A DNA stretch of 64,000 nt from Mytilus edulis. Taxonomy: Eukaryota > Mollusca > Bivalvia > Mytilida > Mytilidae. Below are positions 49,040-59,960 of the stretch, one piece after another; positions within the stretch are counted from its first letter, which is position 1, and every line of letters begins with the position of its first letter. The notes beneath the pieces are model-generated. The model saw only the letters and a list, made by a program, of their open reading frames with translations. It was not told the origin of the DNA and searched no databases. The stretch lies in contig NC_092348.1 of NCBI RefSeq assembly GCF_963676685.1, forward strand, positions 12,932,867 through 12,996,866, given 5' to 3'. Made by a program: the position numbers and the translations under genes.

Positions 49040-50505
49040 GGTAAGTGTTGGAAACTGCTGAAATCACTTTACAGTAATGTATCAAACAAAGTTTTGTTTG
49101 GTGATTGTGAAACAGACTATCAAGAATTTGGCTTGAAACAAGGTTATGTCTTGTCTCCAGCTCTTTTCTCTGTTCTAATGAATGACCTCGTAAGTATGCT
49201 CGAAGCCAATAATTTTGGTGCCGAACTATCCTCACAACTAGTGTATTGCCTTTTAGTTGCTGATGTTGTAGTCCTTATCAGGAAGTCCGAGGCGGAACTA
49301 CATCGTCTGCTTGATATAACAGCTAATTTTGCTTCAAAGTGGTATCTAAAATTTAACCAAAACAAATCCAAGGTTATGATAATAGGCAAGCGTTGAGATA
49401 TTGATAAGAAGTGGCAATTAGGTAACCTGCTCCTGGAGGAAGCCAATGAATACAAATATCTCGGTGTTTATTTTACCCGTTCATTGACTTTTGCCTACCA
49501 AATAAATTGTTACTTAAAAGATAACTTCGAGCACAAGCTCAATTATGTGATAAAGTTGCTAAATGAGCATGGATCTTTCAATCGCATATCCTTCGGAGAT
49601 GCCATCTGGAACTCGGTAATACGGCCATCTATCGCACACGGTTGTGCTGCATGGCTGCCGTCGTCAGCTTCAGGCAAAAAAATTCTTAAAAATTGGCAAT
49701 ATAAATCGGCGAAATTCATTTTTTTGTACTAATTGAATATCCCTAAGTCGGCTCTGTTCGTAGATTTGGGTTGGGAACCGATAAATGATTTCCTAGACAG
49801 ACAAAGGGTGTCTTATTTTGCTAGATTTCATGACCTAGATAAGAATAGATGATGTCGAATAATATTTCACGAGCTTAAGGGCTTAACGCTATATCGAGGA
49901 TGGGGATATCCCCAGTATATGAAAAATGTGTTTAATTCTGTTGGTCTTGATCATTTTTACAACTCAAATGTTAACCTGAATATTTTCAAACAGTTTTTTG
50001 GAAGGTTTGTTCGTGAAAAATAATTTCAAGTTATAAGAAATAAAAGCAGTCTTAATACGTTCTCCAAATTCAACCTTTCGTCTGGTAGACAGCCTTATTT
50101 GTCAAACTTGCTCGATTTTAAGTTTGCAAGGTTAAAATTGTTAGCACGAACAAATTGCCTACCCATATATCAAGTTTTGTATAGAATGAATATGTCCGAG
50201 ACTACCATTTGTCAAATGTGTTCATGCAAATCTGAGGAGTCCGTGGAACATGTCGTTCTCGGATGTTCTGAATATTCTCCTAAACCATGTATACGAAGTT
50301 AGTATTTTCCCGATATAAATGAGTACCTAAGTACTAACTTCCCCGCCTTTTGCTTCACAGAGTTACCGTCCTACGAAAAAATAAACATACTGCTAGGTGA
50401 ATGTTTTTATAAGGTTGATCCAAATGTTTGTAAACATGTTGACACTTTTAGTAAAAAGATGCTGAGTGAAATGTACACTTACAGATCTTCAATTTTAGAA
50501 GATTA
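49040..50505 (+). pseudogene. CR1-like reverse transcriptase, C-terminal half
   Basis: From 49040 KCWKLLKSLYSNVSNKV leads into EFGLKQGYVLSPALFSVLMN, the RT motif before the active site. The expected FADD-type catalytic box reads LLVADVVVLI (about 49250-49275), so the second Asp is lost. An in-frame TGA at 49394 and the continuation with NEYKYLGVYFTRS, WNSVIRPSIAHGCAAWLPSS and a stop at 49730 follow. Frameshifted pieces go on through SALFVDLGWEPINDFLDRQR to a C-terminal zinc-binding region CQMCSCKSEESVEHVVLGC (50216-50272). This is the usual RT to zf-RVT order of CR1/Jockey-type LINEs. Inactive. Confidence 0.8.
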
Positions 50506-51100
50506 AGCTAACTGTGATTTACGTGTGCAGATATCAGAAGGCAGCTTAATCGGTGTGATCTCTAAATGTTGAGATTTTATATTAATATATAATGTTGTTA
50601 TGTTTTACATGAATGTTGACTTGTTTTAAAAGAGAATTAATTTTTAACTTTGATATTGTCCTATGTGTATTTTATTTAATTGTAAATTATTCATTGTATA
50701 TGCTCTTAGACGCATTTGTGGGTACCCTGCCTACAAGTGCCCCGTTGTAAAGGGGTAGTTTCTTAATAAATATATATATATATAACATTGTTGGGTTGAT
50801 GTTTAGACGAGTTGTATATACATTATGTACACAGCCATGTATCACCATCATTGATGGCGATCCGATGGACACATCTGTTGTAGGGTTGTCACTGACTCAG
50901 ACGTACTTATGAATATAATTATTTTCTGTGACTGTATCTTACATTAATTTGTAGGATCCTTTACTATAGATAATTTAGCTGATCTGTAACAATAACATCT
51001 TCATGCCTTATATATATCATGTACTGCAGTACGCCGCTAGATTAAAACTGACGTGGAAAGGTAACACACGGCCAGCGAAAGCTCTATTTTTTAGAGCCCA

Positions 51101-51196
51101 GGTGGTCGTGTGGTCTAGCGGGACGGCTGCAGTGCAGGCGATTTGGTGTCACGATATCACAGTAGCATGGGTTCGAATCCCGGCGAGGGAAGAACC
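51101..51196 (+). ncRNA. tRNA-like Pol III unit 1
   Basis: A-box-like TGGTCTAGCGGG at 51111-51122 and a canonical B box GGTTCGAATCC at 51170-51180. The T-arm pairs over four base pairs (GGGT... against ...CCCG), but the 5' and 3' ends do not form a good acceptor stem and no anticodon arm is clear, so this is a tRNA-derived (SINE-type) head, not a tRNA gene. A stem AAATTTGC/GCAAATTT with GAAA loop follows at 51199-51218. The first TTTT runs are at 51350 and 51365, predicting a transcript of about 250-270 nt. Confidence 0.6.
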
Positions 51197-51543
51197 AAAA
51201 ATTTGCGAAAGCAAATTTACAGATCTAACATTGTTGGGTTGATGTTTAGACGAGTTGTATATACATTATGTACACAGCCATGTATCACCATCATTGATGG
51301 TGATCCGATGGACACATCTGTTGTAGGGTTGTCACTGACTCAGACGTACTTTTGAATATTATTATTTTCTGTGACTGTATCTTACATTAATTTGTAGGAT
51401 CCTTTACTATAGATAATTTAGCTGATCTGTAACAATAACATCTTCATGCCTTATATATATCATGTACTGCAGTACGCCGCTAGATTAAAACTGACGTGGA
51501 AAGGTAACACACGGCCAGCGAAAGCTCTATTTTTAAGAGCCCA

Positions 51544-51639
51544 GGTGGTCGTGTGGTCTAGCGGGACGGCTGCAGTGCAGGCGATTTGGTGTCACGATAT
51601 CACAGTAGCATGGGTTCGAATCCCGGCGAGGGAAGAACC
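51544..51639 (+). ncRNA. tRNA-like Pol III unit 2
   Basis: Identical head to unit 1, 443 bases further on; A and B boxes intact. It differs from unit 1 only just upstream (ATTTTTAAGAGC instead of ATTTTTTAGAGC). Confidence 0.6.
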
Positions 51640-51986
51640 AAAAATTTGCGAAAGCAAATTTACAGATCTAACATTGTTGGGTTGATGTTTAGACGAGTTG
51701 TATATACATTATGTACACAGCCATGTATCACCATCATTGATGGTGATCCGATGGACACATCTGTTGTAGGGTTGTCACTGACTCAGACGTACTTTTGAAT
51801 ATTATTATTTTCTGTGACTGTATCTTACATTAATTTGTAGGATCCTTTACTATAGATAATTTAGCTGATCTGTAACAATAACATCTTCATGCCTTATATA
51901 TATCATGTACTGCAGTACGCCGCTAGATTAAAACTGACGTGGAAAGGTAACACACGGCCAGCGAAAGCTCTATTTTTAAGAGCCCA

Positions 51987-52082
51987 GGTGGTCGTGTGGT
52001 CTAGCGGGACGGCTGCAGTGCAGGCGATTTGGTGTCACGATATCACAGTAGCATGGGTTCGAATCCCGGCGAGGGAAGAACC
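51987..52082 (+). ncRNA. tRNA-like Pol III unit 3
   Basis: Identical head with intact A and B boxes and the GAAA-loop hairpin behind it. The downstream half carries the C variant (GATGGCGATCC). Confidence 0.6.
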
Positions 52083-52429
52083 AAAAATTTGCGAAAGCAA
52101 ATTTACAGATCTAACATTGTTGGGTTGATGTTTAGACGAGTTGTATATACATTATGTACACAGCCATGTATCACCATCATTGATGGCGATCCGATGGACA
52201 CATCTGTTGTAGGGTTGTCACTGACTCAGACGTACTTATGAATATAATTATTTTCTGTGACTGTATCTTACATTAATTTGTAGGATCCTTTACTATAGAT
52301 AATTTAGCTGATCTGTAACAATAACATCTTCATGCCTTATATATATCATGTACTGCAGTACGCCGCTAGATTAAAACTGACGTGGAAAGGTAACACACGG
52401 CCAGCGAAAGCTCTATTTTTAAGAGCCCA

Positions 52430-52525
52430 GGTGGTCGTGTGGTCTAGCGGGACGGCTGCAGTGCAGGCGATTTGGTGTCACGATATCACAGTAGCATGGG
52501 TTCGAATCCCGGCGAGGGAAGAACC
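52430..52525 (+). ncRNA. tRNA-like Pol III unit 4
   Basis: Last head of the array, boxes intact. Its body is cut at CAGACGTACTT by (AT)n, so it lacks the TTTT terminators present in the other units. Confidence 0.6.
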
Positions 52526-52935
52526 AAAAATTTGCGAAAGCAAATTTACAGATCTAACATTGTTGGGTTGATGTTTAGACGAGTTGTATATACATTATGT
52601 ACACAGCCATGTATCACCATCATTGATGGCGATCCGATGGACACATCTGTTGTAGGGTTGTCACTGACTCAGACGTACTTATATATATATATATGTATAT
52701 ATTAGTTCTGTTACATAGCATTTCTAGAGTCGGGGTAATTTAGAGCCGACTGACTACTATATATATGTAGCTCTTTGTTCATTGTTGAAAACTGTATGTA
52801 TTAACATAATAGATCTATAATTAACCAAGCAGTGTCATAATAATACTTATGATAAACATTTGCATTTTTGTTATTATGATCTTTTTTCATAATGCAAATA
52901 ATATCACAATAAGATATTAATTTGGTTCTTAACGC

Positions 52936-52941
52936 TTTATT
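52936..52941 (-). terminator. Polyadenylation signal of the TIMP-like gene
   Basis: AATAAA on the - strand, 23 bases after the stop codon at 52964-52966. Very short 3' UTR predicted. Confidence 0.7.
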
Positions 52942-52963
52942 TCGTTAACGGAAAACCGTAACG

Positions 52964-55900
52964 TCAATAACAGGAAGTCCATCCGCATTTTCTGCCATAG
53001 ATTCTGCTACATGTGGTTCCTCGGCATGGTGCTTGGGATACTCCACAGCAGTTAATGTTTCCTTTAGAGCATCTTACTGCAACCTATAAGATTAAAAGGA
53101 ATATTTCTTTAATTGAGAGTTTTTCATCTAATGAATATGCAATATCCATTTTAAGTAAGCATATAAAAATTTAAAACAAAACTTACAGCGAAGTAATTGA
53201 GATTTTTACAAATTTAAACTCAAGAATTTTCTAAATAAAAATTAACTGAATAACAATGCGCATTTATGGAAATAGAATAATCAGAAATCAAAAAATGTGA
53301 ACGAATAAACAACAACTAGAAAGTTATGGCTAACTAATCAACCAAGGAAAAGTGTAAATTTTCTACCGAATTCAAAGAAACTTGACAATTTCCGTTTTTT
53401 TCAAAGGACCGGAAATACATAACGCTTTTAAAAAGGATATTACATTATGATTGACAATTATGAATATTTATTCAATGGAACCCTCCTCTCTGTTTTTCCG
53501 ATGTCATACTACTAGAATGACTAATGACGGATTTGTCCTTAGGTTTGAATTAACTAAATGATAACTAAAATTTGCCTATATTTATATCAAGCTTTATTTG
53601 TTAAAATCTTAAATTTAGAAAAAATAGTATATGAAAATGCTATGACATAAAGCGTATTGTTTTTTGAACTACCGTTTAATAAAAGACTGCTTCCTTATAG
53701 AAGAAAATTGCAAATGAACAATTCGAAAGATATATGTATTATTAACTCTGTAAGTACACCTACATAGCTTAAGTTAAGGACTTACATCACAGTTGTTAGT
53801 ACATGTTTTAGCATAACCTCCAGTTCTAAGAGTCCTTCTTTCCAATTTGGTCAAGTAATTCCAACTTGCGATCCAGCTATTACATGAAGATAATGTATTT
53901 CGTCCATTTTCAATGTTTCCTATTAAAGAGTAAAATGACAACCCGATTAATAATTGATTGAATAACAATAAGTCAATGCTATTTTTAAGACAATAAATGA
54001 TTAAAGAAGAAGCCACAGAAACGGGTGATCGTCTTCATTACAGAAAATATTATAAATTTTCATATAAATATGTAAGTTGTTTTGGGTTGTTTTATTGACG
54101 AATACTTCACAAATTTCTCCTTTAGTTGCAATTGATCAATTGAAATACGTTTTTGTCTTTCTGCTGAAGTTGATAATTTGAAAATTGGCCTGTGTGAAAG
54201 GAGGATAGTGTGTCAATAAAATGGCTAACAAACATTTTTTAAGGGGAAAAAATAAAAGTAATAAAAAAAAGCCACATATGCACAAAGGTAAGGAAATCAT
54301 ATTCCGAATCTAATGCAACGCAATAAATCATATTGCAGTTTTGACATTTAGGCTGTAACTGCGTACCTGTTACAAGGAAGTCTTTTCCATCCAAGACTAC
54401 ACCACATTGAGCAGCAGTGCCGGTTATCAAAGTAGTTTCCTTTCCTTTATAAAGATTGCTCTAAAATATATAAAAACGCTTAAAGTCTATAACACGCATT
54501 TACCTTTTTATTAGATTTCTTTATATATTATCAATATTTGTTATGTTTACTACAATTTATTAAGTCATGGTTGCAGCCATGTCTTGATCTGTTTCCTGTT
54601 TATACTCATTAGTAATAGGGGTCATAATTAAGTAAACTATTTTTCAGAATTGCTCTCTCTGATTTTCTTCATGGTTTCTACAGTGCTTGATGTAATAATC
54701 TTAAATGGGAAAACCATTGTATCATTTTCTAAAAGATTGAATGCAATTAGATTTTTGCAGATTTTAAGCATAAAATTTTGTAATGCTCATTAATTCTGTT
54801 TATATTTGAGGATGATGGAGGTCTTCAACCAGAGCTCTTTCTTCGTACATTTTCTTTAATTGTTGATGGCAGTTAAGGTTTTCATGATTCTTAGATACAG
54901 CATAACTGTATTATCCAGTTCAGTAGCGATTAGCAATTAACTAGATATTTGGATTTTTTCTTTGATTTGTTTTGTTGATTCTACCAGTAGCTACCATGTT
55001 GTCTTTTCAACAGGGGGTTTTACAGAATAATCATACAACAATATACAAGAGAATTGTTGTTGCGCATGTTACATGTACAACTTGGAGACATTACTTCAAA
55101 ATAACTACTTACCTTGAAGGCTTCAGTAACCCTCACAAAATATTTGGTACCACGATTGTAATTCAATCTCTTTTGACGCAGAACAGTCACTCGAATTACT
55201 ATAAGATAAGATAAGAAGATAAGAAAACTTTATTTTGATTCGGCATTTAAGTACAAATATGCAACACAAGATCTAAGGAGCTTTTGAGTAAAATACTGTA
55301 AAAGAAAAACAACACAACATCCATAAAATATATAAAAGAAACATGACATGACATGAAATGAAGGCACTAGGAAAGGCTGGGGTTATGTACATTAAGTCAT
55401 TTTGTATGGGATATTTTACCAGTTACGGTCATGTATTTTTGAGTGTAAGTCATTTGGCAATTGATATTTAACCAGTCGGTTTATGAACGTTTGAGGATAT
55501 CTAATTTGGTATGGAGTATTTTTAACAATGCATTAATAAAGCACTATATTAGGAGTTTTTGGAAACAGAAGTGATTTATTAAATATCGGATTTTGAATTA
55601 AAATATATTGAATGATAGTTACTGTAATTCAGTGAAGTTTTAACTATTACAGTTGTTTCAAAAAACATTACTAGATACTATGTATCATTTGTTTAATCTG
55701 GATTTTATATTTAAGGAATGACTGTTATATTTTTTCTTTCTATCGAGAAAAACATAAAAAAAACACTAAATAACCACTGCCGAATAGACTGAAAAAGATA
55801 TCACAGTAATTTCTTATAATTTAATTCTAAATTCCATTTAAACCGGAGTAAACCATGAAAAAATGTTAATGACGTAACGATCAGAAGACAAAATTATGTC

Positions 55901-56703
55901 TCTGAACTAATAAACAAAACAACGTCAGCCAATCAGAAGACGCGTTACATCGAAAATTAAATTATAAGAATTTGTGACACAGCATATATTTCGTCTTCTG
56001 TTTGTTTTGCCAAAATTTTTAGTTTGTAAAACTATGAGTTATTATGCTTTTATGAGGATGTGAATGTACATTTAATAGAATTGAATAACTAAACACAAAT
56101 TTGAGAGGACATTTTAATTAAACAAGTATAAACAGTGAAAAATACATTTAACATGAAGAAAATTTGAATATATTTGTGATGTCGTTACACTTTTCATGGC
56201 TGTTCTGACGTAAGATTCAGAAGTTAGAAATACAAACTTTTACCATGCATATGACTTGAAAGTTAACACATGTAGAAGCATGACACAGTAAAGTTGTTTT
56301 CCTTTTGTTAGAAAATGAAGTTAGATTGAGTCATATGGATTTTTATTTTTTTTTGCAATAAATAGACCTTGAATTTTTGAAATTTGGCTATAGACTGAGG
56401 ATATTATAGGGTTTCCCATATGATATGTGTTTTTCCCCTATTATTTCAAGGTCTTGTGTTGTTCTGTTGAAAGTTTAATTTTGATTTCAAAGTGCATTCG
56501 TGGAACTGAGGGTTACCCCACACATTGTTTACATATTTGAGAAGTATTTATGTATGTGTTTAGATTAAATCCTTACCAAAATCAGCATTACAAAAGTATT
56601 CTTGTTCATGGTTGAGTACCTCTCCTTTACATCTGCAACCCCCTCTGGCGTCAACATTTCCGAAGACAAGCAGCGATAACGCCAAAGCAAATACACACCA
56701 CAT
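52964..56703 (-). CDS. TIMP-like metalloproteinase inhibitor, 5 coding exons
   Basis: Coding exons 56577-56703, 55113-55198, 54367-54460, 53786-53919 and 52964-53083 join in phase (1, 0, 1, 0) with GT-AG introns into 186 residues. Order: signal peptide (MWCVFALALSLLVFGNVDA, 1-19); CxC (C23, C25) that starts the mature TIMP N-domain; YFCNADF; a beta-barrel (NTR/OB-type) segment VIRVTVLRQK ... TKYFVRVTEAFK; LITGTAAQCGVVL and DFLVTG; then SSCNSWIASWNYLTKLERR and YAKTC, the W-x3-W-x2-L-x4-R-x7-Y-x2-C pattern of TIMPs; and a C-terminal Cys-rich domain ending GWTSCY. Fourteen mature cysteines against twelve in vertebrate TIMPs, and a C-domain shorter than in vertebrates. TIMPs are secreted inhibitors of matrix metalloproteinases; in molluscs they are known in haemocytes and mussel foot/byssus. 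Three residues (RGG) may separate the cleavage site from Cys1. Confidence 0.9.
55201..55520 (-). repeat. Retroelement 3' tail in TIMP intron 2
   Basis: On the - strand AATAAA (55229-55234) is followed by TTTTCTTATC and CTTAT repeats that run directly into the AG of exon 3 (55199-55200). The AATAAA-plus-short-repeat ending is typical of CR1-like LINE 3' ends. The upstream extent to about 55520 is estimated. It supplies the polypyrimidine tract of the splice acceptor. Confidence 0.5.
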
Positions 56704-56969
56704 CCTACAAAACACACTTATTATCAACAAGAAGTACATCAATTGAAAAATTTGAAGCGGTCCTAATAATTTTCGTTGAATAATCGTAGAATTATTTTTG
56801 GTAACACCTCAACCAACAAGTACACACAGACCGACTGTATTTCAATATTCTATCAATTACTTTTGATATCTCTATTGCAACATATGATTGTGCCCAAGTA
56901 GTTGTTTTGAGATCTAAAATAATAAGTTAAATGACTCACATAAAAAATCGTCTGCATGTCTCTATTTAG

Positions 56970-57330
56970 TGATAACACCACTGGGTCGATGCCACTGCTG
57001 GTGGACGTTTCGTCCCCGAGAGTATCACTAGTCCAGTATTACGTACTTCGGTGTTGACATGAATATCAATTATATGGTTATTTGTTTTAATTTACTGTTT
57101 GCAAAGGTATGAATAATTTGAAATACTATGAATTTTCTTATCCCAGGCATAGATGACCATAGCCGTATTTGGCACAACATTTTGGAATTTTGGGTCCCCA
57201 ATGCTCTTCAACTTTTACTTATTTGGCTTTCTAACTATTTTGATCTGAGCGTCACTGATGAGTTTTGTGTAGAAGAAATGCGCGTTTTTTTTTTACAACG
57301 TCTCAGAATGAATAGGAATATAAAAACAGC
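56970..57330 (+). repeat. Dispersed repeat R1, long copy
   Basis: ACCACTGGGTCGATGCCACT, GTCCCCGAGAGTATCACTAG, CTTATCCCAGGCATAGATGA, CAATGCTCTTCAACTTTTAC and GAAATGCGCGTT in the R1 order. Lies in the presumed TIMP intron 1. The 70-codon ORF at 57128 is repeat-derived. Confidence 0.65.
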
Positions 57331-57844
57331 CACATTCTGATTAAATTTATAACTTGCACAACAAACCTACATAACCGGGAAAACAGTGTGTTGTTAGAAA
57401 CACACGGTCGGGTAAACCACTTCCGGCTGCATTGAAAACTGATATGACAGGAAAGTAAAGACCTATATTAATAGCTGGTGTGCTTGGGTTGTGATCGTAC
57501 CGATACTATAATGCTATCGACACATAAGTAAAAGATTGAAAATTACATCCTCAGATAACGTTTTGCACGTGGAAAAGTAATTGGAACGGAAAACTTATTT
57601 AACTTACCATGACAATAAAAGATTTTGATTTTCCATAACATTGAGTTACTTAGCATTCACGGTCATATAAGCAATTACGATCATTTAACATACAGTAGAT
57701 TCTATTAATCTTATTGCATATTGACCTTTTTGCATATGGTCACTTTTAGTTTAAGTCAAACTTATATAAATGTAAGGCTGAACTACCAAGCTATTTTCAT
57801 CGACATAAAGGATTCTGATATTTAACAGAGGTTTAAATAGTTGA

Positions 57845-57975
57845 TGGTTAAACATGTCTAATTTACTATTGTTTTTCTGTTTGTCTTTTTCATTTTTAGC
57901 CATGGCGTTGTCAGTTTGTTTTAGATTTATGAGTTTGACTGTCCCTTTGGTATCTTTCGTCCCTCTTTTAGACTA
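57845..57975 (+). mobile_element. 5'-truncated subfamily I tail
   Basis: GCCATGGCGTTGTCAGTTTG to CGTCCCTCTTTTA: the last about 120 bases of the subfamily I tail, forward. Same 3' end as at 1508 and 25668 but a different 5' cut. Confidence 0.65.
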
Positions 57976-58399
57976 AACCTGCCCACCTTCAACAAAATAA
58001 GTGAAGGCTGGTATGAGTTGGTATGATTTGAACATTATTCACTATATCAATTACTATATCCAACCTTTCTCAACTTTTACATCCAATTTAAAATAGTGGT
58101 GGTACATGCATTACAAAATATAGCAAGCAATGCATGTGTTCCTATATCTAAACATGAAATTGAAGACAAACAACGATGTATTTTGACGATATGGCATCGA
58201 AAAGGTGATTTCATTTTTATTTTTATTTTAAATATGTTGCTGAACTTGCGCTTTGTATATTACATACATTTCAAGAATATATGCCAATGATGGCAAGATC
58301 TCAATCCTAGTCTGTCTTTGGCTTTACTTTAGGTCATTTTCGTATTTGGCTTATCAGCTGTTCATAAAAAACAACACTTATTAAATAAAATTGTTAAAT

Positions 58400-58510
58400 A
58401 AGTTTTTGATATTTAAATATATTGGCCTCGAACATCATTGCAAAGTCTTGTATTGCGAAATGTGCATCTGATGCAGAAACAAAATATACCGATAAAGGTT
58501 ATTATACAAA
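58400..58510 (+). repeat. Dispersed repeat R2 fragment
   Basis: ATATTGGCCTCGAACATCAT, GTATTGCGAAATGTGCATCT and GATAAAGGTTATTATA match the R2 copies at 10.8-11.5 kb. Confidence 0.55.
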
Positions 58511-58599
58511 GGTTTTGAAACAGTATAGTGCGAGATTTTGGAAACGAGACGATAATGCTCACACTACATTACATACAGTATGAAGATGTATAAACTTAC

Positions 58600-58660
58600 C
58601 TGATATCGTTATAATTTAAAGAATGCATTTTTGAAGCTTGCACCTCTTTATATAGCTAAT
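58600..58660 (-). promoter_or_regulatory. Probable TIMP-like gene promoter and untranslated exon 1
   Basis: TATATAAA on the - strand (58647-58654), then about 30 bases later an A/T-rich leader ending in GATATCAG with donor GTAAGT (58594-58599). The coding exon begins at 56704 after an acceptor TTTTGTAG, one base before ATG, so an upstream leader exon is required, and this is the best candidate. The leader would be only about 20 bases, with an intron of about 1.9 kb. An alternative donor (CATGGTAAGTT) exists near 57607-57612. Confidence 0.5.
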
Positions 58661-59090
58661 TGTGCAGATTTAATTGATCAAAACAACCACAAAGTTCATG
58701 AATAACAAAACATAATAATTTATCATGTCAAATTAATTTGTCTGTAAACTTTTTATTATTGTAGACGAACTTATTATTGTTTTGGTTTTTCCGAAGTGCG
58801 TAAGATGAAGTTAATAAAAATGTATTAAAAATATGTTAAAATTACACTCTTTTGACATTTATCATATACATGTATTTTAAAATATAAATATCAATTTAGT
58901 ATTCTGTAGGCATTGAATTAAGGAAAACGATAGTTTTAGCGTTATTAAAATATAGTGACTTTAGAATCAAGAAAATTTATGTTATGTTCATCCGTATCTC
59001 TAGGTGAAAAAAAAAGCAAATTAAAAACCTTTTTTTTTTTAATTTTCCGTTTATTGAAAAACTAAGGTTCAGATTTCCTCATGGAAAGTA
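58660..59090. other. Upstream flank of TIMP-like gene, no gene seen
   Basis: AT-rich, with no recognised exon. Possible regulatory DNA of the TIMP-like gene. Confidence 0.35.
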
Positions 59091-59960
59091 CTCTTTAGAT
59101 GGATTTGATTATTATTCAGTTTTTTTTATCGTTTAGCTCCCCAACTGTTTATGTTCTAGTACATTCTTGGGTTTAAAATGATCTGTTTTGAGCATTCCTA
59201 ATAAAGACAAATCCAGAAGAGTGCTTCGGACGGATGCAATTATTAAGTGTTGAATTCCATTTTAACAGTACTGAGTCATTAATGCTGCAGATGGACTATC
59301 AGTCCCCAATGGGATCACCAGCTCAGTAGTCAATACTTCTGTAATAACATGCCATTTCTTTTAAATTGTCTTACAAATAAAAAAATTAAAAAAAGAACGA
59401 AATTTTACAACCAAGAGATTTTGCTATTATTTAAGATCCCTTTTGGTCATATTAGTTGTCAAAGGTACCAGGCTTCAAATTTAATATGCCAGACGCGCGT
59501 TTCGTCTAAACAAGACTCATCAGTGACACTCAGATCAAAATAGTTTTAAAGCCAAAGCAGTACAAAGTTGAAGAGCATTGAGGACCTACAATTCCGAAAA
59601 GTTATGCCAAATACGTCTAAGGTAATCTATGCCCGGGATAAGAAAATCCTTAGTATTTAGAAAAAATCATAATTTTGTAAACAGGAAATTTATCATTTGA
59701 CCATATTATTAATTTTCATGTCAACACCGAAGTGCTGACTACTGGGCTGGTGATACCCTCGGGGACGAAACGTTCACCAACAGTGGCATCGACCCAGTCC
59801 AGTAGTGTAAACACTCAATAGAGACATGCAGATGAATCAAAGGTACCAGGTTTATAGCACTTTAACTGTTTAGATTTTAATAATCTTTGCAATTGGCTTT
59901 TAAATATTAGACTCAAAGTTTTCCCGAAGAAGATAAATCCGAGAGCATTAAATTATTTAA
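59090..59960. repeat. R3, then two inverted R1 copies, then R3
   Basis: R3 at 59090-59240 and 59850-59950. Between them an R1 fragment in forward orientation (59275-59350) and a long reverse R1 (59455-59835) that starts with AAAGGTACCAGGCTTCAAAT and CAGACGCGCGTTTCGTCTA and ends at GGCATCGACCCAG. The ORF at 59349-59543 is inside. Confidence 0.6.

Larger units (their letters stand above)
47226..50786 (+). mobile_element. CR1-like LINE, internally deleted and decayed
   Basis: Order along the + strand: possible 5' UTR; ORF1 with PHD-finger and esterase remnants (47467-48965); then directly the second half of a reverse transcriptase (49040-50505); then a 3' UTR ending GGGGTAGTTTCTTAATAAAT and (TA)n at 50768-50786. 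PHD and esterase domains in ORF1 are known from CR1-like elements. The endonuclease and the N-terminal half of the RT are missing, so an internal deletion of roughly 2 kb or more joined the two ORFs near 49000-49040. Multiple stops and frameshifts show it is dead. Confidence 0.8.
50785..52681 (+). repeat. 443-bp tandem array, about 4.3 units
   Basis: The start of the segment AACATTGTTGGGTTGATG recurs at 50785, 51228, 51671, 52114 and 52557, an exact 443-base period. Units are almost identical: units differ at a few sites, for example GATGGCGATCC with CTTATGAATATAATT against GATGGTGATCC with CTTTTGAATATTATT, in the order C, T, T, C, C. Each full unit holds a tRNA-like head with A and B boxes, a GAAA-loop hairpin, a 12-bp palindrome (GTACTGCAGTAC) and TTTT runs. 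The array begins at the (TA)n end of the LINE and stops at another (TA)n. The 70- and 79-codon ORFs repeated in each unit are a by-product. Confidence 0.95.

Noticed and set aside
51101-51196. A functional tRNA gene
   Set aside because: B box and part of the T-arm are good, but the ends do not pair as an acceptor stem and no anticodon arm is evident; better called tRNA-derived.
51003-52705. Repeated 70- and 79-codon ORFs in each 443-bp unit
   Set aside because: They recur only because the DNA is tandemly repeated, overlap each other, and run through the tRNA-like head and hairpin; no protein features.
57601-57615. Alternative TIMP leader donor CATGGTAAGTT
   Set aside because: Possible, but it has no TATA box at a suitable distance, unlike the site at 58600.
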